64,000 nt of DNA from Runella salmonicolor. GTDB lineage: Bacteria; Bacteroidota; Bacteroidia; Cytophagales; Spirosomataceae. Numbering within the stretch: the stretch's first letter is position 1; each line of letters begins with the position of its first letter. The notes under the pieces were generated by a model. It searched no databases. It had not been told where the DNA came from and saw only the letters and a program-made list of their open reading frames with translations. The stretch covers positions 1 through 64,000 of the forward strand of contig NZ_JAMZEL010000010.1 of assembly GCF_024158025.1 (NCBI RefSeq), given 5' to 3'. Of the stretch, positions 18,981-27,261 are shown one piece after another. The translations under genes were made by a program, and so were the position numbers.

Positions 18981-18996
18981 AGCCGCTGGAGCGGCT
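18981..18996. repeat. Small palindrome between ATPase and permease genes
   Basis: AGCCGCT-GG-AGCGGCT, a perfect 7-base stem with a 2-base loop, in the 160-base gap between the ATPase stop and the permease start. No T-run follows, so it is probably an mRNA structure rather than a terminator. Confidence 0.45.
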
Positions 18997-19040
18997 AACA
19001 AAACTTAACCGCAAAGAACACAAAGGTTTTACGCAAAGGG

Positions 19041-20540
19041 TTAATGCTGCATTGCGTATTTCATTATCGTTTCTTGGGTGGCTTCTTCTTTAGAGAGCAG
19101 GGCCGTTTGTTTTCCTTTTGATAATACGACAATGCGGTCGCTCATGCCGAGTATCTCGGGCAGTTCTGACGAAATCACCACCACGGCTATTCCCTTGGTT
19201 GTCAACTCGTTGATTAATTTATAAATTTCAAATTTGGCTCCAACGTCGATTCCCCGCGTTGGCTCATCCAAGATGACGATTTCGGGCGTGGCAAGCAATA
19301 CTTTCCCGATGACCACTTTTTGTTGATTGCCGCCGCTCAAATGCGTTACATTTTGGTCCATACCCGAAGCTTTGATTTTCAGGTCGTTAATCATCCGGGT
19401 GGCTACTGCGCTTTCGCTTTTGTCCTGAATCATCCCCCATTTGGTATGATTTGACAGGCTCGCCAATGTAATGTTGTGTTTGACCGACAGTGCGGGGATA
19501 AACCCTACGCCTTTTCGGTCTTCGCTCACGTACCCAATGCCATTCTTGATGGCGTCGCGCGGCGATTTAATGTTTATTTTATGGCCTTTAAGTACAATTT
19601 CGCCGCTGCTGAATGTATCCAATCCAAAGATAGCCCGCGCTATTTCTGTCCGACCAGCGCCCATCAATCCTGCTATGCCGACCACTTCTCCAGCGTGTAC
19701 ATCAAAACTAATATTGTCGAATTTGCCACGCTGACTAAGATTTTTTACGGATAAAACTACTTCTCCTTTTGAGGAAGATTTCTCGGGAAAAAGTGTGTTG
19801 ATTTCCCGCCCGACCATCATCGTTATCAGGCTTTTACGGTCAAGTTCGGCGGCGGATTTGGTGCCGATGTATTTACCATCCCTCAACACCGTAATCGTAT
19901 CCGCGATTTGGTAGATTTCATCCATTTTGTGCGAGATGTAAATTACCGATACGCCTTTGGCTTTCAGGTCTTTGATGATGGTAAACAGCGTTGCTACTTC
20001 CTTATCTGAAATCGCCGATGTGGGCTCATCCATGATGATGACCTTGGCGTTGTTTGAAATGGCTTTGGCAATTTCTACCATCTGCATTTCGGCCACGCTG
20101 AGGTATTTCATTTTGGTCTTGGGACTTACCTCTAGCCCTATTTGCTGCAACAGGGTTTCTGCTTGCTGATTGATGTCACGGTCGTTTAACCAGCTCGAAA
20201 ACCATTGGGTAGACTCTCGTCCCAGAAAAATATTTTGGGCAACGGTCAACTCAGGGACAATCAGAATTTCCTGATGAATCATCGAAATTCCTTGTTTCAG
20301 AACATTGTTGACATCGTTGTTTTTCAACACGTTTCCTTCAAACAAAATCTCACCAGCGTCGGGCGTAAGCAGGCCAATCAGAATTTTCATGAAGGTCGAC
20401 TTACCCGCCCCGTTTTCTCCCATCAACGCATGAACCTCTCCCCTGCGCAGGTTTAGCTGCACATCATCAAGCGCCTTGACACCCGAAAACGATTTGGAAA
20501 GACCGTGAACCTGAAGAATAGAATCCGAATGTAGGGTCAT
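19041..20540 (-). CDS. Sugar ABC transporter ATP-binding protein (RbsA-like, two ATPase domains)
   Basis: 499 residues with two fused ABC domains, the hallmark of RbsA/MglA/XylG proteins. Domain one (about 10-240) has Walker A GENGAGKST, a degenerate signature LSVAEMQMVEIAKA and Walker B VIIMDEPTSAI. Domain two (about 258-495) has the degenerate Walker A GLMGAGRTEIAR, signature LSGGNQQKVVIGK and VILDEPTRGIDVG. One degenerate half is normal for this group. It is the first gene of the importer set; the cytoplasmic protein drives the permease at 17903-18880. Confidence 0.95.
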   Translation of the reverse strand: MTLHSDSILQVHGLSKSFSGVKALDDVQLNLRRGEVHALMGENGAGKSTFMKILIGLLTPDAGEILFEGNVLKNNDVNNVLKQGISMIHQEILIVPELTVAQNIFLGRESTQWFSSWLNDRDINQQAETLLQQIGLEVSPKTKMKYLSVAEMQMVEIAKAISNNAKVIIMDEPTSAISDKEVATLFTIIKDLKAKGVSVIYISHKMDEIYQIADTITVLRDGKYIGTKSAAELDRKSLITMMVGREINTLFPEKSSSKGEVVLSVKNLSQRGKFDNISFDVHAGEVVGIAGLMGAGRTEIARAIFGLDTFSSGEIVLKGHKINIKSPRDAIKNGIGYVSEDRKGVGFIPALSVKHNITLASLSNHTKWGMIQDKSESAVATRMINDLKIKASGMDQNVTHLSGGNQQKVVIGKVLLATPEIVILDEPTRGIDVGAKFEIYKLINELTTKGIAVVVISSELPEILGMSDRIVVLSKGKQTALLSKEEATQETIMKYAMQH

Positions 20541-20632
20541 TTGGAATGGATACCGTTATTGAGAAAATTATTCTACTAAGCATAAAAAACGTTTAAAATA
20601 CTCACTCAAAGGCATAAATTGAAGCAAAGGAG

Positions 20633-20656
20633 CTTGGCGGTGTGCGCACCGCCAAG
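20633..20656 (-). terminator. GC-rich hairpin after the 770-residue dehydrogenase-like gene
   Basis: CTTGGCGGTG (20633-20642), loop TGCG, CACCGCCAAG (20647-20656): a perfect 10-base stem. It is 22 bases past the stop codon at 20679. The minus-strand tail CTCCTTTGCTTC is poor in T, so termination may be partial and may allow read-through into the ABC transporter genes. Confidence 0.6.
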
Positions 20657-20678
20657 GCCACCGTCACGCAATACACGT

Positions 20679-22991
20679 CTACCGGTTGACGGGCAGCGGA
20701 GGAGCAAGTTTTTCCAAACCTTCAATCGTCCACGCCTCATTGAGTACGGCATGTTGCTCTCGCATTTTCTTAACATCGGCTGGATAGACCGCCGGGTAGG
20801 GAAAGCCTCGATACTCTCTTGGGCGATTGGCCCCAAACTCATGCCGGGCATAACTCAGTACCGCCGCAATCCACTCATCGGTGTTATCTTTCATTGCGGG
20901 CATTTCGGTTGGGTACGCTTTCCCCTCAATCGGACCTTTCAGGCCGTGGAGCAGAATTCGGATGGAGGTTTCTTTATCAGCAATCAGGTGCTTGGCCCCC
21001 AACAGCGGTGGGGCGATATTGGAAGACAAACCTTTTCCGTCATTTCCGTGGCATACCGCGCACATAGCCTTGTAGATTTGGGACCCTTCCATCACTAATT
21101 TCCGGTCGCCCGCCGACAGCCGCCCCAATCGGCTACCGTAGGTTTTAATGTCTTCGTTTTTATCAATGCTCGCTTTGGCACTGACCAACATTTGTTTGTC
21201 GGCATGTTGTTCCAAAATACCTTTTACAATGCGCTTGGCACTTTCATTTTTGCTCGCACCCAGCGACAGAATCAACTGCGTTTTGACATCATAATCGGCG
21301 TCGGAAGCAAGCTCGCTTAGTTTTGCGATATACTCCTCGTCGTTTTGTTTTTGATACATTTCGCCAATCCAGATAGCCGCCCGTCTGATTTGTGGGTCAG
21401 GGTCTTTCATGGCAGTGTAAATCACTTCTTTGTCAATGGCGTTTAGGCCCTCTAAGGTCCACAAAGCATGAAGCTGGCCCAACGCCGAAGGGCGCTTTGG
21501 CAACGCACCCTGCTGCCCTTTGGCCATTTGTTTCAGTACAGGAATGACCGATTTATCGCCCAAAATAACAATCTGTTTCTGGGCATTATCCCGCCACCAG
21601 CCATTGGGATGGTCCAAATACGGAATCAGATTGCTCGCAGGCACATCCAACATTTTGGGTTGGGGGCCTCGGGTATATCCGTCATGGACCAGTCGCCAGA
21701 TGCGGCCCCGTTGGTTGACTTTATCCAACTTATAGCGCTCAATTTGGTCGCGCAAAAAGCTCCCTTTGGGCGTCCAGTTAGATTCCTGAATGATTCCCCG
21801 GTTCATGTCGATGATGTACACACAACCATCGGGGCCAGTGTAAGTATTGACGGGTCGGAAAAAGAAATCCGTACTGGAAATAAACTCTTTGTTTTGGTAC
21901 ACATTTTCGAGATAGGTTTTTCCTTCCCGATTCACGACGTTGGCGCGTCTAATAATGCGGGCAACTGGCTCGGTAATCAAGTAATCCCCCACCAAATCGG
22001 CGGGGAGACGGTCGCCCCGAAAAATGGATTGACCATTGGCCGATGTAAAGTGGTTCAGGGTACTGTCGGAACGCAGCCGCTTGGGCCCGCCCTGCACGTC
22101 GGGGTTGGAAATGCTCGACCACACTGGGCTGAAGGTTTCTTCGCTGTATGCATCAGGAAATTCCAACGCGCCGTATTTGGGATTGATTTGGAAGCCCGAA
22201 CCCGCATTTTCGCCCCCACCTCTACTGAAAAACAAACGTCCGTAGTTATCGTGCGTCAATCCCCATTGGCCGTTGGAGCCGCTAGGCAGGGAATCGGCCT
22301 TCAAGACGCCGTTGGTATACCGAAAACGGACGGGGTCTACGGTCTGATAAATATAATTGTCGAGGTTCCATACCAATCCACTACGCTGATGCTCTAAGTT
22401 GCCAGGCGCTACTTTTCCCACGATATAAACGGGCTTTTTTACGTCCGCCACACCGTCGCCGTTGGTGTCTTTGTAGCTGTATATATCGTAGGTATCCGTT
22501 TCATTGACCAACAACTCGTGGTTGACGCAAAGCAGCATCCGGGGTAGCATCAGGTCTTTGATAAAAACGGAGCTCTTGTCCATTTTTCCGTCATTATCAG
22601 TATCTTCCAACAGCATCACTCGACTGATTTTCTCTTTGGTGCCTGTGCCGTCGGCGTCTTGGGTATAGGTTTCCATCTGCGCCACGTACATTTTGGCGTT
22701 GCCGTCCCACGCAAGCGCCACAGGCTCCGTAATCATGGGTTCGCTGGCCACGAGTTCCATGTGGTAGCCTTTGGGCACCCGAAATGCCTGCTGACTTTGC
22801 GCCGGACTCAGCGGCACCATGGCAGGAACCGTTTCCACGGGCAAGTTCAGACTGGCCTGTTCCTCAGCCTGCGTAATGACCACCGGCGCGGCCGACGGAG
22901 CAGACGAAGAGGTGGTTGTCATCTGCACTTTACAGGCATAAATCAAAGCCGTAAGGCTTACCAAAAAAAATACCAAATTCTTACTTTTCAT
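20679..22991 (-). CDS. PVC-type membrane-bound dehydrogenase-like lipoprotein with cytochrome c domain
   Basis: 770 residues. The signal peptide ends LTALIYAC, suggesting a lipoprotein with Cys20. A beta-propeller dehydrogenase-like region (about 70-420) carries PKGYHMELVASEPMITEP, DTDNDGKMD and NGQWGLTHDNYGRLFFSRGGG. HEAT-like repeats follow (about 450-620: PQIRRAAIWIGEMY). The C-terminal cytochrome c domain (about 640-735) has the heme site CAVCHGNDGKG. This is the TIGR02604-like family, predicted to oxidise a sugar or alcohol in the periplasm. It lies directly upstream of the sugar importer on the same strand and may be cotranscribed with it. It differs in length and heme domain from the protein at 8813-11500, so they are not a recent duplication. 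Confidence 0.85.
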   Translation of the reverse strand: MKSKNLVFFLVSLTALIYACKVQMTTTSSSAPSAAPVVITQAEEQASLNLPVETVPAMVPLSPAQSQQAFRVPKGYHMELVASEPMITEPVALAWDGNAKMYVAQMETYTQDADGTGTKEKISRVMLLEDTDNDGKMDKSSVFIKDLMLPRMLLCVNHELLVNETDTYDIYSYKDTNGDGVADVKKPVYIVGKVAPGNLEHQRSGLVWNLDNYIYQTVDPVRFRYTNGVLKADSLPSGSNGQWGLTHDNYGRLFFSRGGGENAGSGFQINPKYGALEFPDAYSEETFSPVWSSISNPDVQGGPKRLRSDSTLNHFTSANGQSIFRGDRLPADLVGDYLITEPVARIIRRANVVNREGKTYLENVYQNKEFISSTDFFFRPVNTYTGPDGCVYIIDMNRGIIQESNWTPKGSFLRDQIERYKLDKVNQRGRIWRLVHDGYTRGPQPKMLDVPASNLIPYLDHPNGWWRDNAQKQIVILGDKSVIPVLKQMAKGQQGALPKRPSALGQLHALWTLEGLNAIDKEVIYTAMKDPDPQIRRAAIWIGEMYQKQNDEEYIAKLSELASDADYDVKTQLILSLGASKNESAKRIVKGILEQHADKQMLVSAKASIDKNEDIKTYGSRLGRLSAGDRKLVMEGSQIYKAMCAVCHGNDGKGLSSNIAPPLLGAKHLIADKETSIRILLHGLKGPIEGKAYPTEMPAMKDNTDEWIAAVLSYARHEFGANRPREYRGFPYPAVYPADVKKMREQHAVLNEAWTIEGLEKLAPPLPVNR

Positions 22992-23255
22992 TGAGCTGAC
23001 TTATTGAGGAATATGAATCGTGACGGGGCGTGTGGGGTAGCATTATTCGGAAACAATGACAAAATCAATTAAAAGCACTTTTTTACTCGTTTGATTAACC
23101 GAAAGTGCCGTATCACAAAGTCCACGGGGCCAAAAACGCCGCAATAGTCCACAAAAAAATACCCTGAGATTACGTTTTCCCATCTTTTGGGGGAGAGTGA
23201 TTTAAGAAAGGAATACTAACTTGCGGCCCTATTTATATCACATTCCACTCCCCGT
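22992..23255. promoter_or_regulatory. Divergent intergenic region
   Basis: 264 bases between the minus-strand dehydrogenase-like gene and the plus-strand DUF5916 gene. It must hold promoters for both. I found no clear TAnnTTTG on either strand; TAACTTGC at about 23217 is only a partial match. Confidence 0.35.
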
Positions 23256-25469
23256 ATGAACTATAAGTTTGCGCTGGCCTTTTGCTTGTTACCGTTTCTC
23301 TGTTTTTCGCAAGATGTACTTCTGTTTAAACCCGATTCCGTCCGTAAAGAATTTGAGGCCGTCAAGGTTTCCAACAACCTAAAAATAGACGGATTGCTCA
23401 ACGACAAAGAATGGCAGCTGGCCAAACCCAAAAGTGATTTTATCGAAATAGACCCCCATCAGGGAAAAATTCCGCGCCACCGTACCGAAATGCGGGCGCT
23501 GTACAACCAACACTATTTGTACATCGGCGTGTTTAATTACGATACGCTGGGCAAAAAATCCATCCGCGTCATTGATTTTAAGCGAGACTTCAACACCCGC
23601 ACTTCTGATTTTGTGGGTATGACCATCGACGGTTTCAACGACCGCCGCAATGCCATGGTATTTACGACCAATCCGCACGGCGTTCAGCGCGACTTTTTGG
23701 CCTTTGATGCCAACTACATTGATTTGGATTGGGACGGCCTCTGGCGCGTACGTACCGCCCGCTCAGATTCGGGTTGGGTGGCAGAGTTTGCCATTCCTTG
23801 GAAAACTCTCCGCTATGCCAAGTCGGACTCGGCTTTTCAAAGTTGGGGTTTTAACCTCAACCGCAGCCGACGCATGACCAACGAAAATTATGCGTTTTCG
23901 CCGTTTCCACGTTCATTCAATGTGTTACGCATGGACTACGCGGGCATTATTAAAGGACTGCAACCGCCCCCGCCGACGGCCAACGTACGCATACAACCGT
24001 TCTTTTTGACTTCGTACGACCGCTACCGCAACATGGACGGGCGCAAACCCGAAGATGCCGCCGTGAAATTGGGGGGTGAAGTGAAATGGGCAATCAACTC
24101 TCGAGCCGTGTTGGATTTGACCTTTAATACCGACTTTGCACAAGCCGACGCCGACCGACAGGTCAACAACGTAACGCGCTTTTCGGTACTTTTTCCCGAG
24201 CGTCGGCAGTTTTTTCTGGAAAATGCCTCACTATTCGGGATTGGCGTTGGCCCAGCGGCCGATATGTCGGGCGGTTCGATGCGTATTCAGCCCTTTTTTA
24301 GCCGACAGATTGGCTTGGACGGAGGCGGAAACCCCATTCCGATTGACGCTGGAGCCCGTTTTGTGAGCCGTTCGGCCAAGACCAATTACGGTGCCATGTA
24401 TATTCGCCAACGCGGCACCAACTCTTCGCCGTTGACGAACTATTTTGTTGGTCGCTATTCCGAAAACTTTGGGAAGCAAAGCCGTTTGGGGGCCTTGGTC
24501 ACCGTCAAAAGTGACACTGGAAATACCAATATTGTAGGCAATTTGGACGGTTTTGTGCGGTTTAACGAAGCCCATTCGCTCAACTGGATGTTTAACCTCA
24601 GCCACGATTCCAAAGGCAACGTAACGGGCGTGGCGGGAGCGGCGCAGTACTACTACGCCACCAACCAATGGAAGATTTGGTGGACCCAGTCGTTGATTTC
24701 AAAATCGTTCAATCCTGCCGTAGGTTTTATTTCCCGTACCGACGTCATCGGCACTACGCCGGGGATTTTTTGGTTTTATCGGGGCAAACACCTGCCCTTC
24801 AAAAAAATCATTCGTTCGTTTGAGCCGAGTTTGTTGGTCGAGTTTTACAATCAAGCCAGTACGGGCCGGCTCATTGAGCGCTCATACGGCCTGAGTCCTT
24901 TCTGGATCATGCTTCAGTCGGGTGGGTTTATGGGGCATGTCATGACGCCCACCTACCAGTACCTCACCGAACCTTTCAGTCCGCTGGGGGTAAAAATTGC
25001 GGCGGGGGCCTACAATTACACACGCCATGCGGTGTATTGGGGAAGCGATGGCTCTAAAAAGCTGAGTTTTACGTGGAATGGCGAATACGGAACGTATTAT
25101 GACGGCAAGCTCAATACCACCAACCTGAGCGTATTGGTTGCGCCGATTCCACATATTTCCATCACGGGGCGGTTTAATCGGAATAATTTTAGAAATGTGG
25201 GCGTGAACAATACCACCAAAAATATAGATTTATTGTCGATAGAGGGGCGTTTTGCGGCCAATCCTCGCCTCCAACTCATCGGTTTTTACCAACGCAACAC
25301 CGACACCAAAGCCAACAACTACAACATTCGCTTGTCGTGGGAGTATCAGCCGCTGTCGTTTATTTACATTGTATTCAACAAACGCGAGTTCCAATCCACC
25401 ACACGCCTCGATACACGCAGTCAAGAAGACCATCTCATTGCTAAAATCAGCTATTTGAGGCAGTTGTAG
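23256..25469 (+). CDS. DUF5916 domain-containing outer membrane protein
   Basis: 737 residues. A signal peptide ends at LCFSQ. Residues about 35-215 form a CBM9-like domain (IDGLLNDKEWQLAKP, MRALYNQHYLYIGVF, DDFVGM-like SDFVGMTIDGFNDRRNAMVF); the remainder is DUF5916, a predicted outer-membrane beta barrel (FLENASLFGIGVG, RFNRNNFRNVGVNNTTKN). The function of the family is not known; the CBM9-like part hints at carbohydrate contact. It is transcribed away from the sugar oxidation/import genes and is followed by repeat A. Confidence 0.88.
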   Translation: MNYKFALAFCLLPFLCFSQDVLLFKPDSVRKEFEAVKVSNNLKIDGLLNDKEWQLAKPKSDFIEIDPHQGKIPRHRTEMRALYNQHYLYIGVFNYDTLGKKSIRVIDFKRDFNTRTSDFVGMTIDGFNDRRNAMVFTTNPHGVQRDFLAFDANYIDLDWDGLWRVRTARSDSGWVAEFAIPWKTLRYAKSDSAFQSWGFNLNRSRRMTNENYAFSPFPRSFNVLRMDYAGIIKGLQPPPPTANVRIQPFFLTSYDRYRNMDGRKPEDAAVKLGGEVKWAINSRAVLDLTFNTDFAQADADRQVNNVTRFSVLFPERRQFFLENASLFGIGVGPAADMSGGSMRIQPFFSRQIGLDGGGNPIPIDAGARFVSRSAKTNYGAMYIRQRGTNSSPLTNYFVGRYSENFGKQSRLGALVTVKSDTGNTNIVGNLDGFVRFNEAHSLNWMFNLSHDSKGNVTGVAGAAQYYYATNQWKIWWTQSLISKSFNPAVGFISRTDVIGTTPGIFWFYRGKHLPFKKIIRSFEPSLLVEFYNQASTGRLIERSYGLSPFWIMLQSGGFMGHVMTPTYQYLTEPFSPLGVKIAAGAYNYTRHAVYWGSDGSKKLSFTWNGEYGTYYDGKLNTTNLSVLVAPIPHISITGRFNRNNFRNVGVNNTTKNIDLLSIEGRFAANPRLQLIGFYQRNTDTKANNYNIRLSWEYQPLSFIYIVFNKREFQSTTRLDTRSQEDHLIAKISYLRQL

Positions 25470-25499
25470 GTTAATCATCGGACAACGGCTGCGAGGGCT

Positions 25500-25681
25500 T
25501 ATCACTCACTTTGTCATGCCGACGGTCCGCCGCGCGGAGGCATCTACTCCTCTTTTCTCTAAAATGAAAGGAGATTGGTGGGGCATAGCCCATTGGGAAA
25601 GAATTAACTGTAGATAGGCAGAAACGGCTGGAAGCCCAGAAATAGTCGTCACTCGCGGGACGCGAGCGACTGCGGGGGGAA
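25500..25681 (+). repeat. Interspersed palindromic repeat, copy A
   Basis: It opens with TTGTCATGCCG, runs through AAACGGCTGGAAGCC and ends with TCGCGGGACGCGAGCGACTG plus six G. The core folds as AGTCG-[TCA]-CTCGCG, loop GGA, CGCGAGCGACT, an 11-base stem with a 3-base bulge. The 26 bases at 25653-25678 are shared with copies B and C. It separates the DUF5916 gene from the DUF5615/DUF433 pair. Confidence 0.85.
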
Positions 25682-25689
25682 AAGGACTT

Positions 25690-26037
25690 TTATAGCCTTC
25701 TTCTTCTTACCTGTTGCTTAGTAATAGTATAAAAACAATGCTCCTGAGATTTAAAATGCTGCTGCAATGTACTCAGCAGTAAGTTAGCAATCGTTTCGTA
25801 GTCAGGCTGATCGTAACGAAGTAGAGCAACAGACACGTTTTTAATATTTTGAGCAAAAACGATATCGCCAAAATCTTTATCTTCCGTTACAATTAACGCA
25901 TTTTTATCAATAGCTATCTTTGTGACCTCTATGTCAGTAATACCTGCGAAATGCTCTCTTACTGAAAAAGTCTCGTATCCACTCTCTTTAAGCAAGTTAA
26001 TCCATCGTTGCGAAAGATTTTCGTCACATACAATCAT
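25690..26037 (-). CDS. DUF5615 PIN-like protein, probable toxin
   Basis: 115 residues. It begins MIVCDENLSQRW, with the acidic residue D5 and E6 at the end of the first strand, and has LIVTEDKDFGD near residue 52, the second acidic cluster of PIN-like (Mut7-C/DUF5615) nucleases. The basic tail is QQVRRRRL. Proteins of this family are predicted RNases of toxin-antitoxin pairs. The start codon overlaps the stop of the DUF433 gene (ATGA at 26034-26037), so the two are translationally coupled. The stop codon lies 9 bases from repeat A. Toxicity is inferred from the family and the pairing only. Confidence 0.85.
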   Translation of the reverse strand: MIVCDENLSQRWINLLKESGYETFSVREHFAGITDIEVTKIAIDKNALIVTEDKDFGDIVFAQNIKNVSVALLRYDQPDYETIANLLLSTLQQHFKSQEHCFYTITKQQVRRRRL

Positions 26038-26261
26038 GCGGCCAATATGAAGTCTTCGTTAGCAATCACATCAGCTGCGTAAGCGAGTGCCGCTAAAATT
26101 TGCTCATAGCGCAAGTGAGGATAATCTTCCAACAATTGTTCTATGGTATGTCCTCCAGAAAGTTTTCTAATGATTAGCTCCACAGAAATACGAGTTCCTT
26201 TCAATACAGGCTTACCCAACAACACAGCAGGATTACGTTCAATTAATGGGTGATGGTTCAT
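26034..26261 (-). CDS. DUF433 protein, probable antitoxin
   Basis: 75 residues of the usual DUF433 build: NPAVLLGKPVLKGTRISVELI, then LLEDYPHLRYEQILAALAYAAD. It is a small winged-helix-like protein often found just upstream of DUF5615 PIN-like genes, where it is thought to neutralise the nuclease and autoregulate. Here it is the first gene of the pair and overlaps the toxin-like gene by four bases. A -7 like element lies 27 bases upstream. Confidence 0.9.
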   Translation of the reverse strand: MNHHPLIERNPAVLLGKPVLKGTRISVELIIRKLSGGHTIEQLLEDYPHLRYEQILAALAYAADVIANEDFILAA

Positions 26262-26287
26262 GGTTCTATTGATTTAATGAAGGAGAC

Positions 26288-26314
26288 CAAAATTACTGTT
26301 TTTCCCATTTCAAA
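26288..26314 (-). promoter_or_regulatory. Candidate promoter of the DUF433/DUF5615 pair
   Basis: On the minus strand TAATTTTG (26288-26295) matches the Bacteroidota -7 consensus TAnnTTTG. TTTG (26311-26314) lies 15 bases further upstream, somewhat closer than the usual 19-21. The implied leader is about 20 bases. Confidence 0.4.
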
Positions 26315-26419
26315 AGAACAACAATGCTAAAATTCACCAAAAGCGTACCATTTCCCTAAAGTACATTCACAAAAAGGCAGAAAAGAGAACCTGCATTGGC
26401 TCAAAGACCTAATCCTGAT

Positions 26420-26500
26420 TTGTCATGCCGGAGGCCTTGTGATAGTCGTCACGGTTCGGGCTACCCATCGCGGGACGCGAGCGACTGCGGGGGGGGGGGG
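26420..26500 (+). repeat. Interspersed palindromic repeat, copy B (short form)
   Basis: It has TTGTCATGCCG, then directly GAGGCCTTGTGATAGTCGTC, lacking the interior of copies A and C, and ends TCGCGGGACGCGAGCGACTGC followed by twelve G. An extra small hairpin GGG-CTA-CCC lies between the arms. It separates the DUF433/DUF5615 pair from the next gene pair. Confidence 0.85.
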
Positions 26501-26561
26501 ATTAAAATATTCATTAATCAATGAACAAAAGTCAGCATATATTGACATATTTGTATGAATA

Positions 26562-26759
26562 ATGCAAAACAGAGGCATCGCCATGAACGCAGTATCCGCA
26601 AAACATAAGAAAAAAATAGCTAAAAACGCCTCACCGTCTATCTTCGATATAATGAAACGTAAGTTGGAGGATAAGGAAGCTATTGACAAGTATTACCGGG
26701 GAGAAATCACCTTAGAAGAGGTGTATGCGAGAGGAATTAAGTTCGTACAACCCCTATAA
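26562..26759 (+). CDS. Small hypothetical protein coupled to the DUF6169-like gene
   Basis: 65 residues, or 58 if started at the internal Met8 (26583). It is Lys-rich at first (SAKHKKKIAKNASPSIFDIM), then acidic, with KYYRGEITLEEVYARGIKFVQPL. The 3' end overlaps the next gene by 35 bases (26725-26759), which argues that both are real and coupled. The short basic/acidic build and the position ahead of a larger partner resemble an antitoxin or partner protein; I recognise no family, so this is only a suggestion from context. Confidence 0.6.
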   Translation: MQNRGIAMNAVSAKHKKKIAKNASPSIFDIMKRKLEDKEAIDKYYRGEITLEEVYARGIKFVQPL

Positions 26760-27261
26760 GTACGAAGGGAAAATTGGTACGAATGCCCTAGATTATACTT
26801 TTGTTACTGACGTTGGAATCAAATATCAGGTTTATTTCATTCATTCTCAGGGCGATTTTCCTGCACACCCTCATTTAGACAATCAGACGTACACCTTTGG
26901 ATTCGGTCCATCGGTTGAACAATCTACTCCTCTACCAGCAGCCCCAAGAGCCGGAATTGACAAAAGAGTCAAAGATACCATCATAGACATTCTGCGAAAG
27001 ATATTACAGGGTGATAAGGATATGGCATTGTTGTACATCTGCTCATCGGGTGGAGACAGGCAATCAGCAGCACGAAATAGATTATTCAACGCATGGTTAC
27101 GCGAAAAAGACCCCAAAGCGTTGTTCGGCCTGCAAATAACCGTCCATACGTTAAAAGTGGATGATACCTATATGTCTATTTTAGTACGTGATGACAATGA
27201 ATATTACACCGATTTTGAAGAAGCCATCGCTATTTTCAGAGAGCAGATAAAGAATAAGTAA
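26725..27261 (+). CDS. DUF6169-like protein
   Basis: 178 residues. The likely core starts YKYEGKIGTNALDYTFVTD and contains VYFIHSQGDFPAHPHL, TYTFGFGP, MALLYICSSGGDRQSAARNR, LFNAWLREKD and a C-terminal DEYYTDFEEAIAIFREQI. The layout (a beta sandwich-like N half and a central C-S-S-G-D-x-R-Q-x-A-A-R-x-R-L-F motif) fits the Bacteroidota family DUF6169, of unknown function. The SGGDRQ...RNRLF motif looks like an active or binding site. It overlaps the small ORF upstream. Assignment to DUF6169 is from memory of the family. Confidence 0.7.
   Translation: MREELSSYNPYKYEGKIGTNALDYTFVTDVGIKYQVYFIHSQGDFPAHPHLDNQTYTFGFGPSVEQSTPLPAAPRAGIDKRVKDTIIDILRKILQGDKDMALLYICSSGGDRQSAARNRLFNAWLREKDPKALFGLQITVHTLKVDDTYMSILVRDDNEYYTDFEEAIAIFREQIKNK

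Noticed and set aside
21468..22397. 309-residue plus-strand frame
   Set aside because: Antisense shadow of the cytochrome c dehydrogenase-like gene, whose domains are clear.
26423..26689. 88-residue minus-strand frame
   Set aside because: It runs through repeat copy B and the 12-G tract and overlaps the better supported small plus-strand gene.
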